From Paracentrotus lividus (Eukaryota; Echinodermata; Echinoidea; Camarodonta; Echinidae), in contig CALNVZ010003434.1 in NCBI GenBank assembly GCA_940671915.1, positions 28,874,704-28,938,703 on the forward strand: a stretch of 64,000 bases of DNA, written 5' to 3'. A model generated the notes under the pieces. It saw only the letters and a list, made by a program, of their open reading frames with translations. It did no database searches and was not told the origin of the DNA. Position numbers and translations under genes: made by a program. Within the stretch, counting starts at the first letter, position 1. Each line of letters starts with the position of its first letter. This document shows, one piece after another, positions 30,476 through 40,830 of this stretch.

Positions 30476-31682
30476 GTGAGATTCAAATCCAGATCTTGGC
30501 CCGGTCTGCAAAGTCGAATCGTTTTGTTGAACGCGAATTTGATTGTGAGAATGTTATTGTTGTATCATGCTTTAAATGGCTCTTTGTGCTTTTTTCCTGG
30601 CAGAACCAGGAATATTTCAGTATCTTTTGTTTATTTTTCTGAGTAACCTATCAGTGACAATCTCTCTATAGCCAGGATTTGTGGCTATTTTTAGGAGAAT
30701 TTATTTGCCAAGTTCCAGAAAACGTATAATGCTCCAGAAAATATACTCTCTAACCACTTTCCAGATTTTTAAGACATCTCGCTGTAAGATACACGCTTAT
30801 TATATGTATTTAAATAGTTTGTTTAAAGCACAGATAATCTTGTGCTGTTTTTGTTTTTGTTTAATTGGGGGTTTTTTTTTAAGCTTTTGGGGAGCACAAC
30901 CTGTTTGGTTTGTAAAGTATGTATGCATGCCAATTTTTGTTGGTGATTATTAATTATCTCATTGTTGTATTTTTATCAATGAGTGATATTTTTGGAAGAA
31001 CCTTGTTTTTTAGAAAGGTACATGTATTATTATTACTTGTACCATGCTTTTCCTACATGTACATGGCCCAAACCAATACAAAATGTAAGTTGTGTGTCCT
31101 AGACCAAAGTAAACCCAACGTTGAGAGCCTCATGGTACCAAATTTATACCTGTGCAGTGACGGATGACTGAGCACTTGGGTTTTAAAAAACAAATTTCTA
31201 AATTGCCTTTTACCAAGTTGAGAAAAAGCAACCCTTACATTCTAGTAGTTCATGTAACCTCATTGGACTAAGGAGGGCTTACCTCAAACAATGAATAATC
31301 AGAAAGCCAGGGTTGCCTATGCCCAAACTTGGTACAAGGTATTTTGACAGAATTGAAAAAAAAAAAAATAAATAAATAAGTCCTTGGTCATCCACAACAT
31401 CATAGGTATATTGTTTGGTATCACTGGATAGGATTTGAAAATTACTCTTTGCAATGAAATAAAGATAAATGACACATAAGTTATACAATTTTTATATGAG
31501 GCTCACAGTGTTGGGTATACTTTTATTTGGAATGCACTGTATAAGAGCAGTTTAATCCATTTTTCTGTGACATGGTTTTCTTAATTTTTAAAATAATTCT
31601 CAGACTAAATGGGGATTTTCAAATGATAACCTGAATGTGTGAATCTGGATATTTTCAGAACTTGTGTCAGTGAACTAAAATA

Positions 31683-31685
<3 letters not shown>

Positions 31686-31728
<43 letters not shown>
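31686..31728 (+). repeat. (CT)n(TA)n microsatellite
   Basis: About 15 CT units followed by TA units. Confidence 0.95.
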
Positions 31729-32440
31729 TCTTGAAACCTTAACATGTTGATGAAGAACAATTATCTTCACAATATAGGTTATTCAATGACAATTTTGCTT
31801 TGATAGAATCTATAATTCTATTACCAATCGCTCAATGAGGCATTAACACACAGAATTAAAATCTTCAAAATATTTAATTTATTATTTTTCACTTTATGTA
31901 CAACTTTGCATATTCTGCAGAGGAAGTAATTTTTTTGATAGTCAGGTAGGATTATAACCAAATCCCTGTTAAACATTGAGTAATATCCATCTAATTTTGA
32001 AGAATAATCTTAACTTCTGGCAATGACAGAAAGCATTGAACAAATTTCAAAACTACAAAAACAAATTATTCTGGTAAAAATTATGGAAAAGCTGAATAAT
32101 GAGCAATAAAGATAAGAAAGTAAATGAAGTCAGATCAATCAACAAGTGCTTTTAATTGGCATGTGGTCAGTAAATCTGTGGTTTTTAATAAATTAATATG
32201 ACTTCCAGTGAGTTACGTAAGCTTGTTTACTGAAACGACCAATGAACTCCGTGATTGCATATTTCTGAATCAATTTGAGCCAGTTTCTCTCGATCTGCAA
32301 TTCCAATTTATGTGTCCTAAGATTGGCTGTAATAAATGAATCATGGATATCTTTATAATGCTGTATTAATGATGCAAAATACTTCAAAAGCACTATAAAA
32401 TATGAACAAAGTATATGGTAAAATGCATAAATCAGTTTAA

Positions 32441-32692
32441 TACTGTAATCATGGAAATATTTGTGGTACATTCATTTTTGCGGATTTTGCGCGAAGATCG
32501 ACATACGCGAATAAAAAACCCCACAAATACATGTACATGAGCATACTTTTTTATGCATGTACATGTATTGGGAGGGTTCAATTGCATCCTTACGAACATG
32601 CAGCGCGAATTCAAGAACCTGTGAACACTCTTTGAGTCTGCTCAGCGCGAAAAAAATAATCACGCGAAAATAACAGCGAAAGTACTCTACAG
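32441..32692. mobile_element. TACTGTAAT...CGCGAAAATAACAGCG MITE, copy 1
   Basis: Left TACTGTAATCATGGAAATAT, right CACGCGAAAATAACAGCGAA then TACTCTACAG. Same family as 54684-54907 (reversed) and 63382-63590. Confidence 0.75.
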
Positions 32693-33164
32693 ATTTTCAA
32701 ATGCTTTAATGATATAATAAAATAATGGATGAAAATTCCACCTGTACCAACATAAAGTTCACAAAACTTTGGCAAAAGATACAGTAATATATATACATCA
32801 TACAAATTTAGATCTGTGATTCATCATAACCATAGCCGGAAGATATTAATGTGAGGATGTATAAGGCAGGGTACAAAAACAACATAAAACAAAGAACAGA
32901 AGTTGCAGCAGGAGCATTTTTATTTAGAAAAAAAGGGGGAAAAAAAGCAAGTCTAAAGACAAGCTAAAGAAACATAGACAGAGGTCGGAATGATTGAAAG
33001 TAGAAGGGCCTTAAACCTTTGTAAAGGCAAGGTTCGATTCTGTGGTCTATGGTCTTGTGCATTTTGACACCAAATTGTGGTTCAAGGGACGGCTACCCTC
33101 ATGTGCATATGCGCTCCCCTTGCCTCAGGACAGTAATAACCAAACCTAAGGTGGGTAATTTCCG

Positions 33165-33230
33165 ACGGGGGGGGGGGGGGGGGGGGGGGGGGCTAATTTT
33201 TCAGGAGGTAAATTGTCTAGGGGGGGGGGG
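33165..33230 (+). repeat. G-rich runs
   Basis: Two long G-runs separated by a short AT-rich piece. Confidence 0.9.
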
Positions 33231-33407
33231 TATTGTTCAGATGTGGATTGATTGTGTCAGTTGTACATATACATGTAGATCACAACAATCTACTTGTGGT
33301 CAGCAACAAGGTCAATCTGCTATTATAAGTGGGTACCTGTACAAAGAGATTAGATACATTATACAGGAAGCAAGATCATCACATGTAATGACATGTGGAT
33401 ACATTAC

Positions 33408-34341
33408 AGGTGGATTCACACCTGCCCGATCGGGAAAAATACCCGTAAATTACGGGAACTTTTCCAACCACCAAATTACGCGTAATTTGTTTTGCATGTT
33501 CACACCTGCCCGAACCGTCTTTTTCGGGAAAAATACCCGAAGTTATAAACAAGGGAAGAAATAGAACAAACAAAGAAATACATAAGAAAAGCGGGGAAAG
33601 AAGGAAAAACAAAGAAATACATGAGGAACGAAAAGAAAGAAGGAAAAACAAAGAAATACATAAGAAAAGCGGGGAAAGAAGGAAAAACAAAGAAATACAT
33701 AAGGAACGAAAAGAAAGAAGGAAAAACAAAGAAATACATAAGGAAAGAGAAGAAAGAAGGAAAAAACAAAGAAATACATAAGAAAAGTGGGAAAAAAAGG
33801 AAAAACAAAGAAATACATAAGGAAATAGATGAAAAAAGGAAAACAAAGAAATACATAAGGAAAGAGAAGAAAGAAGGAAAAACAAAGAAATACATAAGGA
33901 AAGAGAAGAAAGAAGGAAAAACAAAGAAATACATAAGGAAAGAGAAGAAAAAAGGGAAACAAAGAAATACATAAGGAAAGAGCAAAAAGAAGGAAAAACA
34001 AGGAAATACATAAGAAAAGCGGGGAAAGAAGGAAAAACAAGGAAATACATAAGGAACGAGAAAAAAAAAAGAAGGAAAAACAAAGAAATACATAAGAAAA
34101 AGAAAGGGGGAATAGAAAGTTCCCGTAATTTATGTTCACACTACAAAAGTTCCCACGACCTTGGCGAAACTACGCGTAGTTTCGACGAAGTACCTACTAA
34201 TTTACGGGAATTTATCTTCGGGAATATTACGCGTAATTTGGTTTCACACTTGCAAAATTACGCGTAGTTTGTGATCAGGGTGAGAATACCCGATCAGAGA
34301 TTACGGGAACTTTTCCAGATCGGGCAGGTGTGAATCCACCT
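33408..34341. mobile_element. Inverted-repeat element with internal minisatellite (element F)
   Basis: Ends AGGTGGATTCACACCTGCCC and its exact inverse; inner end modules repeat TTACGCGTAATTTG and CGGGAA-TACCCG forms. The centre (33560-34105) is a ~38-base purine-rich tandem array. There is no transposase frame; the long frames here are only the array. Confidence 0.85.
33560..34105 (+). repeat. ~38-bp purine-rich minisatellite
   Basis: Units contain CAAAGAAATACATAAG followed by GAAAGAGAAGAAAGAAGGAA forms. The same core is used in 41100-41467 and 43620-44355. Confidence 0.93.
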
Positions 34342-34411
34342 ATTGTCTCAAATTCCTGATTGGACTTTCTAGGGTTTCAGGGCATGAGATCCCCTGTTAC
34401 ATACATATTAG

Positions 34412-34911
34412 AGTGTGTTCAATGTCCAGTTTCGAATTTATGCGCCAACAGGAATCATGATACAAAACGCAAAATTTACAAAACGCTGATGTAAAGAGAA
34501 ACAAAGTGTGTGTTCATTGTCCCCATCCCTGGTCGTAAAAGTAAACGTGTTTCAAATCTTGATTCGGAGGAAAATTTAAACGCCGAAAAAGATGCGTTTT
34601 GAAACACAATCAGCTTCAATTTTACGACCTTGAGCATCGCGATTGCAACAAAATGCGACACTGAACAGGATTGAGTTTTCAAACGTGTTTAAATGTGCTC
34701 TCGCAATGGAAGCTTCTGGTGCAAGTGAAAAAAAGAGAAGATATTTGTTTTTTGAGAGCAGGGATTTAAAGACAATGGAAATATAATCAGCTTTAAACTT
34801 TTGACACTGAATGGTGCACCGCTGATCGTGTTTGTGTTTGTGTTTTGTAATTGCGTTTTGTATCATGATTCATGTTGGCGTATAAATTTGAAACTGGCAT
34901 TGAACACACCC
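34412..34911. mobile_element. MITE with GTGTGTTCAATG ends
   Basis: About 60 bases at each end are inverted copies: GTGTGTTCAATGTCCAGTTT, CGCCAACA and ATCATGATACAAAACGC on the left and their inverse on the right. Pieces of a related element appear in 52556-54285. Confidence 0.8.
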
Positions 34912-35260
34912 TTATGACTAGTTTGTAAGCATGTCTGGTCCTATCCCATTATCCCTTTTCGTCTACATGTACGACTAGTTCATCTACTAACAATTTGTAA
35001 TTGCAACATAGCCCATTTACCATTTTGTCTAATTTCAAGATTTAGGATACCGGTATATACCCATTTTGTCTAATATTCACTGTCTAACACCACTTTAATA
35101 CATATTTTGACACATTGGTAATGACAAAAATTTTCATTTGACGAAGTGGGAAAAATCTAGATTAAGGAGCTATTCAATAAACAATTCGACCCTAGTGAGT
35201 ATTAGACCAAGTGATAATTGGACCAAACAGCAATGAGAACAAATTGATAATAGACCATGT

Positions 35261-35358
35261 GGCCCATATTCTGCTATGAAGACTGAGTTTGTATGCACAG
35301 TAGCTTCGTACGAACTTGCGATGCATACAAACTCGGTCTTCATAGCAGAATATGGGCC
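35261..35358. repeat. 98-bp near-perfect hairpin
   Basis: Arms of about 37 bases starting GGCCCATATTCTGCTATGAA with one mismatch, and a loop of about 24 bases. It is inserted at the edge of a TTGGTCTAATT-type repeat. Confidence 0.85.
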
Positions 35359-35417
35359 AATGAGTTTACATTGTAGCTTTAATATACATTGTATATATGT
35401 AAGAGTATCTTCATCTA

Positions 35418-36481
35418 AACCCCTCACAAAAAGTTTCGCAAGTCGACTTTGGGTCATGATAACTTTTCAGGTACGCTTTAGTTATTCCTGATATTCATAC
35501 CATTGGAAAGATAATTTATTCCCCTTTTGATTGATATCCTATTTGTAATGATTGTATCATGCTTCAATGCACAGAATATCAGAATATGGAGAAAAGTAAA
35601 AAGTCAAATGTTGTAAAATACATTTTTATTGATCACATTGAGGTTCCGCAACTTCACTTTAGGTCCTGATAACTTTGGGGATATTTTATCATTTTTATGG
35701 AATTTTATACCATTGTCAAGTTAATTTATTCCTCTCTTGATTGATACCTTATTTGTCAGGGTGATGTCATGCCTGAGTCCACAGAACCCCTCAATACCAC
35801 TTGAATACATGACAAAGCGAAAGATAATTTTCAGTTTAAATTTCTGTAACACAACACTGAACCTTGATACATTTTAATGTGGGGATTTAATCATTGTCAA
35901 TTTTTATAGCATTAAAAAGTTCATTTATTCTTCTTTTTATTGATACCCTATTTGCAATAGTAACATCATATTTAAATGCACATAACTCACGAATATAATG
36001 CAAAGTAAAAAGTGAAAAGTTGCGTATTGCATTGTTATTGCTCGCAACAGACAATAATACTCACAATAGGCATTCAATTTGCAACATTTAACTTCTGACT
36101 TGTCCTAACATTCAGGTGTTCTGTCTATGCGGGAACAACACTATCGTTATAATTAGGGTGTCATTGAAAAGAGGAATAAATTATCTTGACAATGGTCTAA
36201 AATTCAATAAAAACTAGAAAATACCTCGAAAGTTATCAGAGCCTAAAGTCGAGTTGCGGAACTTCGCTTTGATAAATGCATTTTGCAACAGTTGACTTTT
36301 TACTTTTCTCCATATTCTGATATTCTGTGCATTGAAGCATGACATAATCATTACAAGTAGGATATTAATAAAAAGGGGAATAAATTATCTTTCCAATGGT
36401 ATGAATATCAGGAATAAATCAAGCGCGCCTGAAAAGTTATCATGGCCCATAGTCTATTTGCGAAACTTTTTGTGAGGGGTT
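35418..36481. mobile_element. ~1.06-kb palindromic element with TA target
   Basis: Ends AACCCCTCACAAAAAGTTTC and its inverse, flanked by TA. The arms are similar over about 300 bases, sharing ATATTCTGTGCATTGAAGCATGA forms in inverse order. No transposase was found. TA flanks suggest Tc1/mariner-type mobilisation. Confidence 0.8.
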
Positions 36482-36570
36482 TATATTCGTCAAAAACTGA
36501 AACTTAAATAACACATTATGAAGTGTGTTAGTCTACAGAATTGCACCAGGTTTTACAACAATGTAGTTTT

Positions 36571-36756
36571 AGGTGACTTACCAAAAGATTAAGCAGCAGC
36601 GCCCTGGATCAATACCACACAGCGGGATTATATGCCGGAAATACCGATCCCCTACTCTTCAATTGACTTTAGGAGCAGATTAATACATCTGGTATAAAGC
36701 GCCGCTTTGTGGCTTTCACGCAGCAGGTCATGGCTTTATATTTTGGTAAGTTGCCT
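36571..36756. mobile_element. Short MITE, AGGTGACTTACCAAAA ends
   Basis: Left AGGTGACTTACCAAAA and right TTTTGGTAAGTTGCCT are inverse with two mismatches. It abuts the TTAA element to the right. Confidence 0.6.
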
Positions 36757-36759
36757 TAA

Positions 36760-36987
36760 CCTGTTGTGTACTAAGCCTGCATAAATATGTGCAGGCTGAC
36801 AAAATAGAGAACATCCATCGTGTCGATTGTTTATTTCACTTTTTTTATTCCATTAATGAAACCTTTGTATAATTCAAATTATTAGACATTCATGTGTTTT
36901 TGTTTCACCTTTTAATCAATTTGTTGCAATCATGCTTGACAACCACGATTCATTCGACTTTGTAAAAAGTTCTCAGTATTCAACAGG
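36760..36987. mobile_element. TTAA-flanked MITE, CCTGTTG ends
   Basis: A 228-base element, CCTGTTG...CAACAGG, with TTAA on both sides (36756-36759, 36988-36991). The TTAA target suggests piggyBac-type mobilisation. Confidence 0.65.
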
Positions 36988-37330
36988 TTAAAAGGCATTG
37001 CAGGCCATTATAACCAAATGCAATCCTTGGAAATCAGCACAATGTCCATGAGTGAACAAAATGTCCATTTTGTTGTCAGCCATAAAGTTAGACATAATTG
37101 TTTATAATTGTATAAATATATTATTTACAGAAATGTTTCAGGTTTTTTTTTTTCTCATCAAGATATTTACATTCATCATCATTGAAAATGGTCTCTAAAT
37201 TAATAAATCAATATATATTTCTGGAAATGGGCAATTTTCATTCTGATTGAAGGAATGTCCTGCATATTTTTATCAACCAAATTGTTTGAATATTAACATA
37301 CTTGTACATTTCATTTGCTGATCAGACGTA

Positions 37331-38449
37331 TCAAAAAGTAAAGCTTCGTAACTTTGTCTTTTTTGAAGAGTTATGACCCATCCAAGTATCACAGGTCAGA
37401 TTGATAGGTTTGTCCGATGGGATTGTACCACCTGGCAAATGATGGTCAACATGTCCAGTGCTTTCTGTCAGGATCACTTTCAGGAGCTTGGAGGGCAAAG
37501 GAATCTTGGACAGTCTGCATGTGATGATGCACTTGAAGACCACTCTGAAGTGCGGATGCTTCAATCCGTAGATGATCACATTGGCACAGCTGTTCATCAC
37601 TAAGACGAGAGCAAGGTACAGAGAGGCGTGACGTGCCAACGTGTTGTACTCAGAAATGGCTATCAAGCACAGACTGTAGGGTACAACGCAAACCATGTAA
37701 GCACAGACGACGTAAAAGAGGTTCTTTGTGATCTTGATGTTGACACGGACCTTCCTATCGATGCGGTTGGGCGATGATAGTTTGCTGCTGGAGTGACGCT
37801 GAAGAGATGTGGAGTGCCGCTTCAGATGAAGGTAGATCAGTGAATAGCAGATGAGGATGATCGTATAGGAGATAACCCCAATCATGGCTGCTACGATCTG
37901 GTAAAACTTTGCGAGCGGATGCTCAAAGTCCCATGCGCAGAGCTGAGTGAACTTGTCGTACCCGAGCTGTCCATAGCCGGCTGCCTGGGGAACGATGAGC
38001 ACGCAGATTGGAAGGAGCCAGGAGAAGAGCACCATCATGACGATGTTCCTGCCACGGTAGATGGACATGTAGACCTTGCGGGACTTGGTGATCAAACAAT
38101 GCCTGTTGACGGAGATCATTGCCAGGGTGATCACGCTACTTGTTATAGAGATGACGATGGTGGAGCCAGCCATTTCACAGACTTGGTCTGCCAAAGGCCA
38201 CCCATCTCTGGCTAGGAGACCAACTACCTGGAGAGGTTGCATGGTTGACACCAGCAGGTCTGCGATGCCCAGACTTAGTACAAAGGCGTTGGTGGGATTC
38301 TGAAGCTTTCGGGAGAACGAGATGGCAGTGATGACCAGCATGTTGCCAAACGTGCCAAATGTTGCCACCACAATGTAGAAACATGCCACAACTAATCTTT
38401 CATTGAACGGAACAACTTCCAGATCAGTGCTGTTGCCCGAGGCGTTCAT
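37331..38449 (-). CDS. Rhodopsin-family (class A) GPCR, melatonin-receptor-like
   Basis: A single coding exon of 372 residues, usual for class A receptors. It begins MNASGNSTD with two possible N-glycosylation sites. Visible landmarks are FGNMLV in TM1 (N1.50), LGIADLL in TM2 (D2.50), Cys before TM3 and Cys in loop 2 (LCAWDF) for the disulfide, NRH in place of DRY after TM3, SWLLP in TM4, CYSLIY in TM5, VVPYS in TM6 and NSCANVIIYGL in TM7 in place of NPxxY. NRY/NRH and NAIIYGL-type TM7 are features of the melatonin-receptor group and of moody/Tre1-type receptors; the ligand cannot be told. The frame stays open upstream of this ATG, but ccaatacag just before it looks like an acceptor, so a 5' UTR intron is likely. 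It lies to the right of RAD54B exon 4 on the opposite strand. Confidence 0.92.
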   Translation of the reverse strand: MNASGNSTDLEVVPFNERLVVACFYIVVATFGTFGNMLVITAISFSRKLQNPTNAFVLSLGIADLLVSTMQPLQVVGLLARDGWPLADQVCEMAGSTIVISITSSVITLAMISVNRHCLITKSRKVYMSIYRGRNIVMMVLFSWLLPICVLIVPQAAGYGQLGYDKFTQLCAWDFEHPLAKFYQIVAAMIGVISYTIILICYSLIYLHLKRHSTSLQRHSSSKLSSPNRIDRKVRVNIKITKNLFYVVCAYMVCVVPYSLCLIAISEYNTLARHASLYLALVLVMNSCANVIIYGLKHPHFRVVFKCIITCRLSKIPLPSKLLKVILTESTGHVDHHLPGGTIPSDKPINLTCDTWMGHNSSKKTKLRSFTF

Positions 38450-38760
38450 GGTGACTTTTTCTGTATTGGAAGAGACCAAAATACAATCGTATTAGGGATA
38501 ATGAAAAACTATTCTTTGCTATATATAGTTTGAGATGAAATGAGTAAAGAGAAAAATATATGTAAATTGTAGATAATCTAACATTCAGTACTTCTTACTG
38601 GGTTTATTGATTTGATAAAAACTAGAAATGGTTACATATATGTAGGAAAACAAGTTAAACCAAATCATGGGTTTACAGTGTTGTAAATGCAAAAATATAT
38701 TTTAAAATCTGTTTTTTAAGCAAAACTTTGTGGAGTGAGTATCTGTGATTATCCTTCACA

Positions 38761-38761
38761 T

Positions 38762-38803
<42 letters not shown>

Positions 38804-38806
38804 TCC
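38761..38806 (+). repeat. Poly-C, (CT)n, (ATCT)n
   Basis: A simple repeat upstream of the GPCR start. Nothing else was recognised between the GPCR and 39008. Confidence 0.9.
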
Positions 38807-39007
38807 TCTCTTTTCTCTTCCATTCTATCATCTACATGTACCGCTTTCTTACTCTATCTCTCTTCGTCCATTCTCTATCTTTCCCTTTTCCTTTCTCTCC
38901 CATTGTGAAATTTTCAATAAAGCAAAACAAAATGATTTGGACATTATTGAGGTAGAATTTTCTCTTTTACCTCATACTTGTATGGAAGCTAAAAAGTGTT
39001 TAAAACC

Positions 39008-39255
39008 TAATGCGGCGGTCGATCACAACTCGTCGTAGGCTACGGGGCAAGTGCAATCAACGTAGCCTGCGTTGCATGCACAATGCACGCACAGGTCGTG
39101 GGTCAATTTCTGCGATTCCTGCATTTCTGTAGTAATGTTATTGGAAAAACTTCCTGCTCGTCATACAGGTAACGTGCCTGCATGGTACATACGCTGCACA
39201 AATTTTGTATGATTTTTGTACGTCGAAGGTATGTCGAGTTGTGACCGCCGTATTA
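39008..39255. mobile_element. MITE with TAATGCGGCGGTC ends
   Basis: Left TAATGCGGCGGTC then TCACAACTCG; right CGAGTTGTGACCGCCGTATTA. A 248-base non-coding element. Confidence 0.75.
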
Positions 39256-39534
39256 CTTGCCTCAACTGGAGAAAGCTACAAACACTGTACATAGATACAA
39301 GTCATCCAGAACAAAAATAAATTAAATCACTCTTGTAGCACATTAGGCAGAGTTTCAAATCTTTAAATTATGCACAAGGTACATGTGTAATGAACATGTA
39401 GACAAATGTTATATCAGTACCTGTACATTTTACCAATGTATCCTATACATTGTATACATGTATCTTTCACGTGTCGGTAGTAACAAGTATTGCAACTGAA
39501 TTAGCTCCAAAATTTGTTTTGCCCAATTGATTTT

Positions 39535-39620
39535 GTGCCTGGCAGCCACTGAGCTGTGCCAGATCGATGTTGCTCTATCCATTTCTTTTTGAACGCCTAA
39601 CAGGGTGGCAGCGTCTATTA
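39535..39620 (+). repeat. Interspersed repeat fragment, copy 2
   Basis: Related to 5890-5972 (GTGCCTGGCAGCCACTGAGC...). Roughly four bases in five match. Confidence 0.6.
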
Positions 39621-39777
39621 GCTTTTTTAGGTACATGTATGACCCTGTAAATATGAGCTCCAGCTTAGGAAACCAAAACCCTCAAGTTATGAAGATTTTT
39701 TTTTTAATCAAAGCTAAGACAATATTTAAATCAGGTCAGTGGGTAAAAAAAATTAAAGACTTGAAGATGGATAAAGA

Positions 39778-40033
39778 ATAATAATAATAATAATAATATT
39801 GTTTTATTTACCCAGGGTAGCCACTTCAGTTCTGACTACTGTTCTCCCAGCGGGCCCTGCATGATGTTATTATTACCCCCAAGCTCCTTGTTAAAAGGCA
39901 ACTTTTAGGTACCACTTTTGTAAGTCTTTGGTATGACTCGGCCGGGTTTCGAACTCACGACCTCCCGTTCATGAAAGCAAGAAAGGCTACCTTTTTACGG
40001 GCGCTCTAACCGATTGAGCTATCATGTCCGGTG
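39778..40033 (-). mobile_element. tRNA-derived SINE with (AAT)n tail
   Basis: On the minus strand the head reads ATAGCTCAATCGGTTAGAGC (A box) and, 55 bases on, GAGTTCGAAACCCGG (B box), a clear tRNA-like pol III promoter. An unrelated body of about 150 bases ends in (TTA)n at about 39778-39798. It looks full length. Confidence 0.85.
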
Positions 40034-40407
40034 TATGTTAGATATGAAATTTCCTACAAGACAAATTTTTTCACTACCAATGCTATTTAATGATGTCTCA
40101 TCTCTTAGGTGTCAAATTCTTTCCAACTCCTTGCACCCTCATTTGCTCGAACAACAGTTGAATATGGCTTTATTTTGTTTGGGATGTAGGATAAGGGTTT
40201 AGTATAAAGATATGATAGAGTAACATAGCGTTCTTGGTTGAAGTCTAGTGATTAGGGATTCTTAGTAGAGTATTTGTTGCTGGAGCATAATGCAGTACAA
40301 TCCCCTACTCACCTTTAAACCAAAACAATGTCGCAAAACATTTGAATGTTCCTCAAGCAATTGTCTGGAAGGGTATCCTCTAAATCACCACAATTAAATG
40401 TACTTTC

Positions 40408-40785
40408 TCAGAAATCTAATGGGTCATCTCTAGGTGTCCAGTGCTTTATGAACCGATCAAGAGGAAGTAGCTCTATCAGATTGGACAGGAACTGGTACTT
40501 GAGAGGCGACTGGTCAAGCATCCTCTTTGCCGGACTTTTGCAGACATGAGTGATCACTTTCCGTCGATATGTCGGTGTCCTTGTCGTATTGTCTGACCCA
40601 CGTGTCGTTAAATGTGAGCAGTAAAATCGTATGTCCACTCCGTGACCATCACTTCTACTGGTAGTGTGCCTGGTAATTTGGCAAGGGTTCGATGTGAACA
40701 GATCTATCAGCTCGGTCTTATATAATATCCAGTTTAGATCTGTATCACATGGGGTCACACCAGACAACTGTCTTGTTGTAAACAT
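40408..40785 (-). CDS. Unrecognised open frame, possible coding exon
   Basis: A 125-residue frame from MFTTRQLSGVTPCDTD to LDRFIKHWTPRDDPLDF, with mixed composition rather than low complexity. No family was recognised and no signal peptide or membrane segment is apparent. It lies upstream of the GPCR on the same strand and next to a mobile element, so it could be a chance frame, part of an unknown gene or a transposon remnant. Confidence 0.25.
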   Translation of the reverse strand: MFTTRQLSGVTPCDTDLNWILYKTELIDLFTSNPCQITRHTTSRSDGHGVDIRFYCSHLTTRGSDNTTRTPTYRRKVITHVCKSPAKRMLDQSPLKYQFLSNLIELLPLDRFIKHWTPRDDPLDF

Positions 40786-40830
40786 AGGGTGAATGATAGA
40801 ACAAAATACATACGATGCGCATTTCTAATA

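Larger units (their letters stand above)
30499..33400. other. No gene recognised; AT-rich spacer
   Basis: No exon with RAD54B-like sequence was found after the duplicated exon 4. The interval holds a (CT)n(TA)n microsatellite at 31686-31728, one MITE at 32441-32692 and G-runs at about 33168-33230. Confidence 0.5.

Noticed and set aside
33379-34139. Long minus-strand frames of SLCISLFF/MYFFVFPSF type resembling membrane proteins
   Set aside because: They are the purine-rich minisatellite read on the other strand. All three frames are open and show the same pattern.
39946-40021. tRNA gene
   Set aside because: A and B boxes are present, but the acceptor stem does not close and a SINE body with an (AAT)n tail follows, so it is a tRNA-derived SINE.
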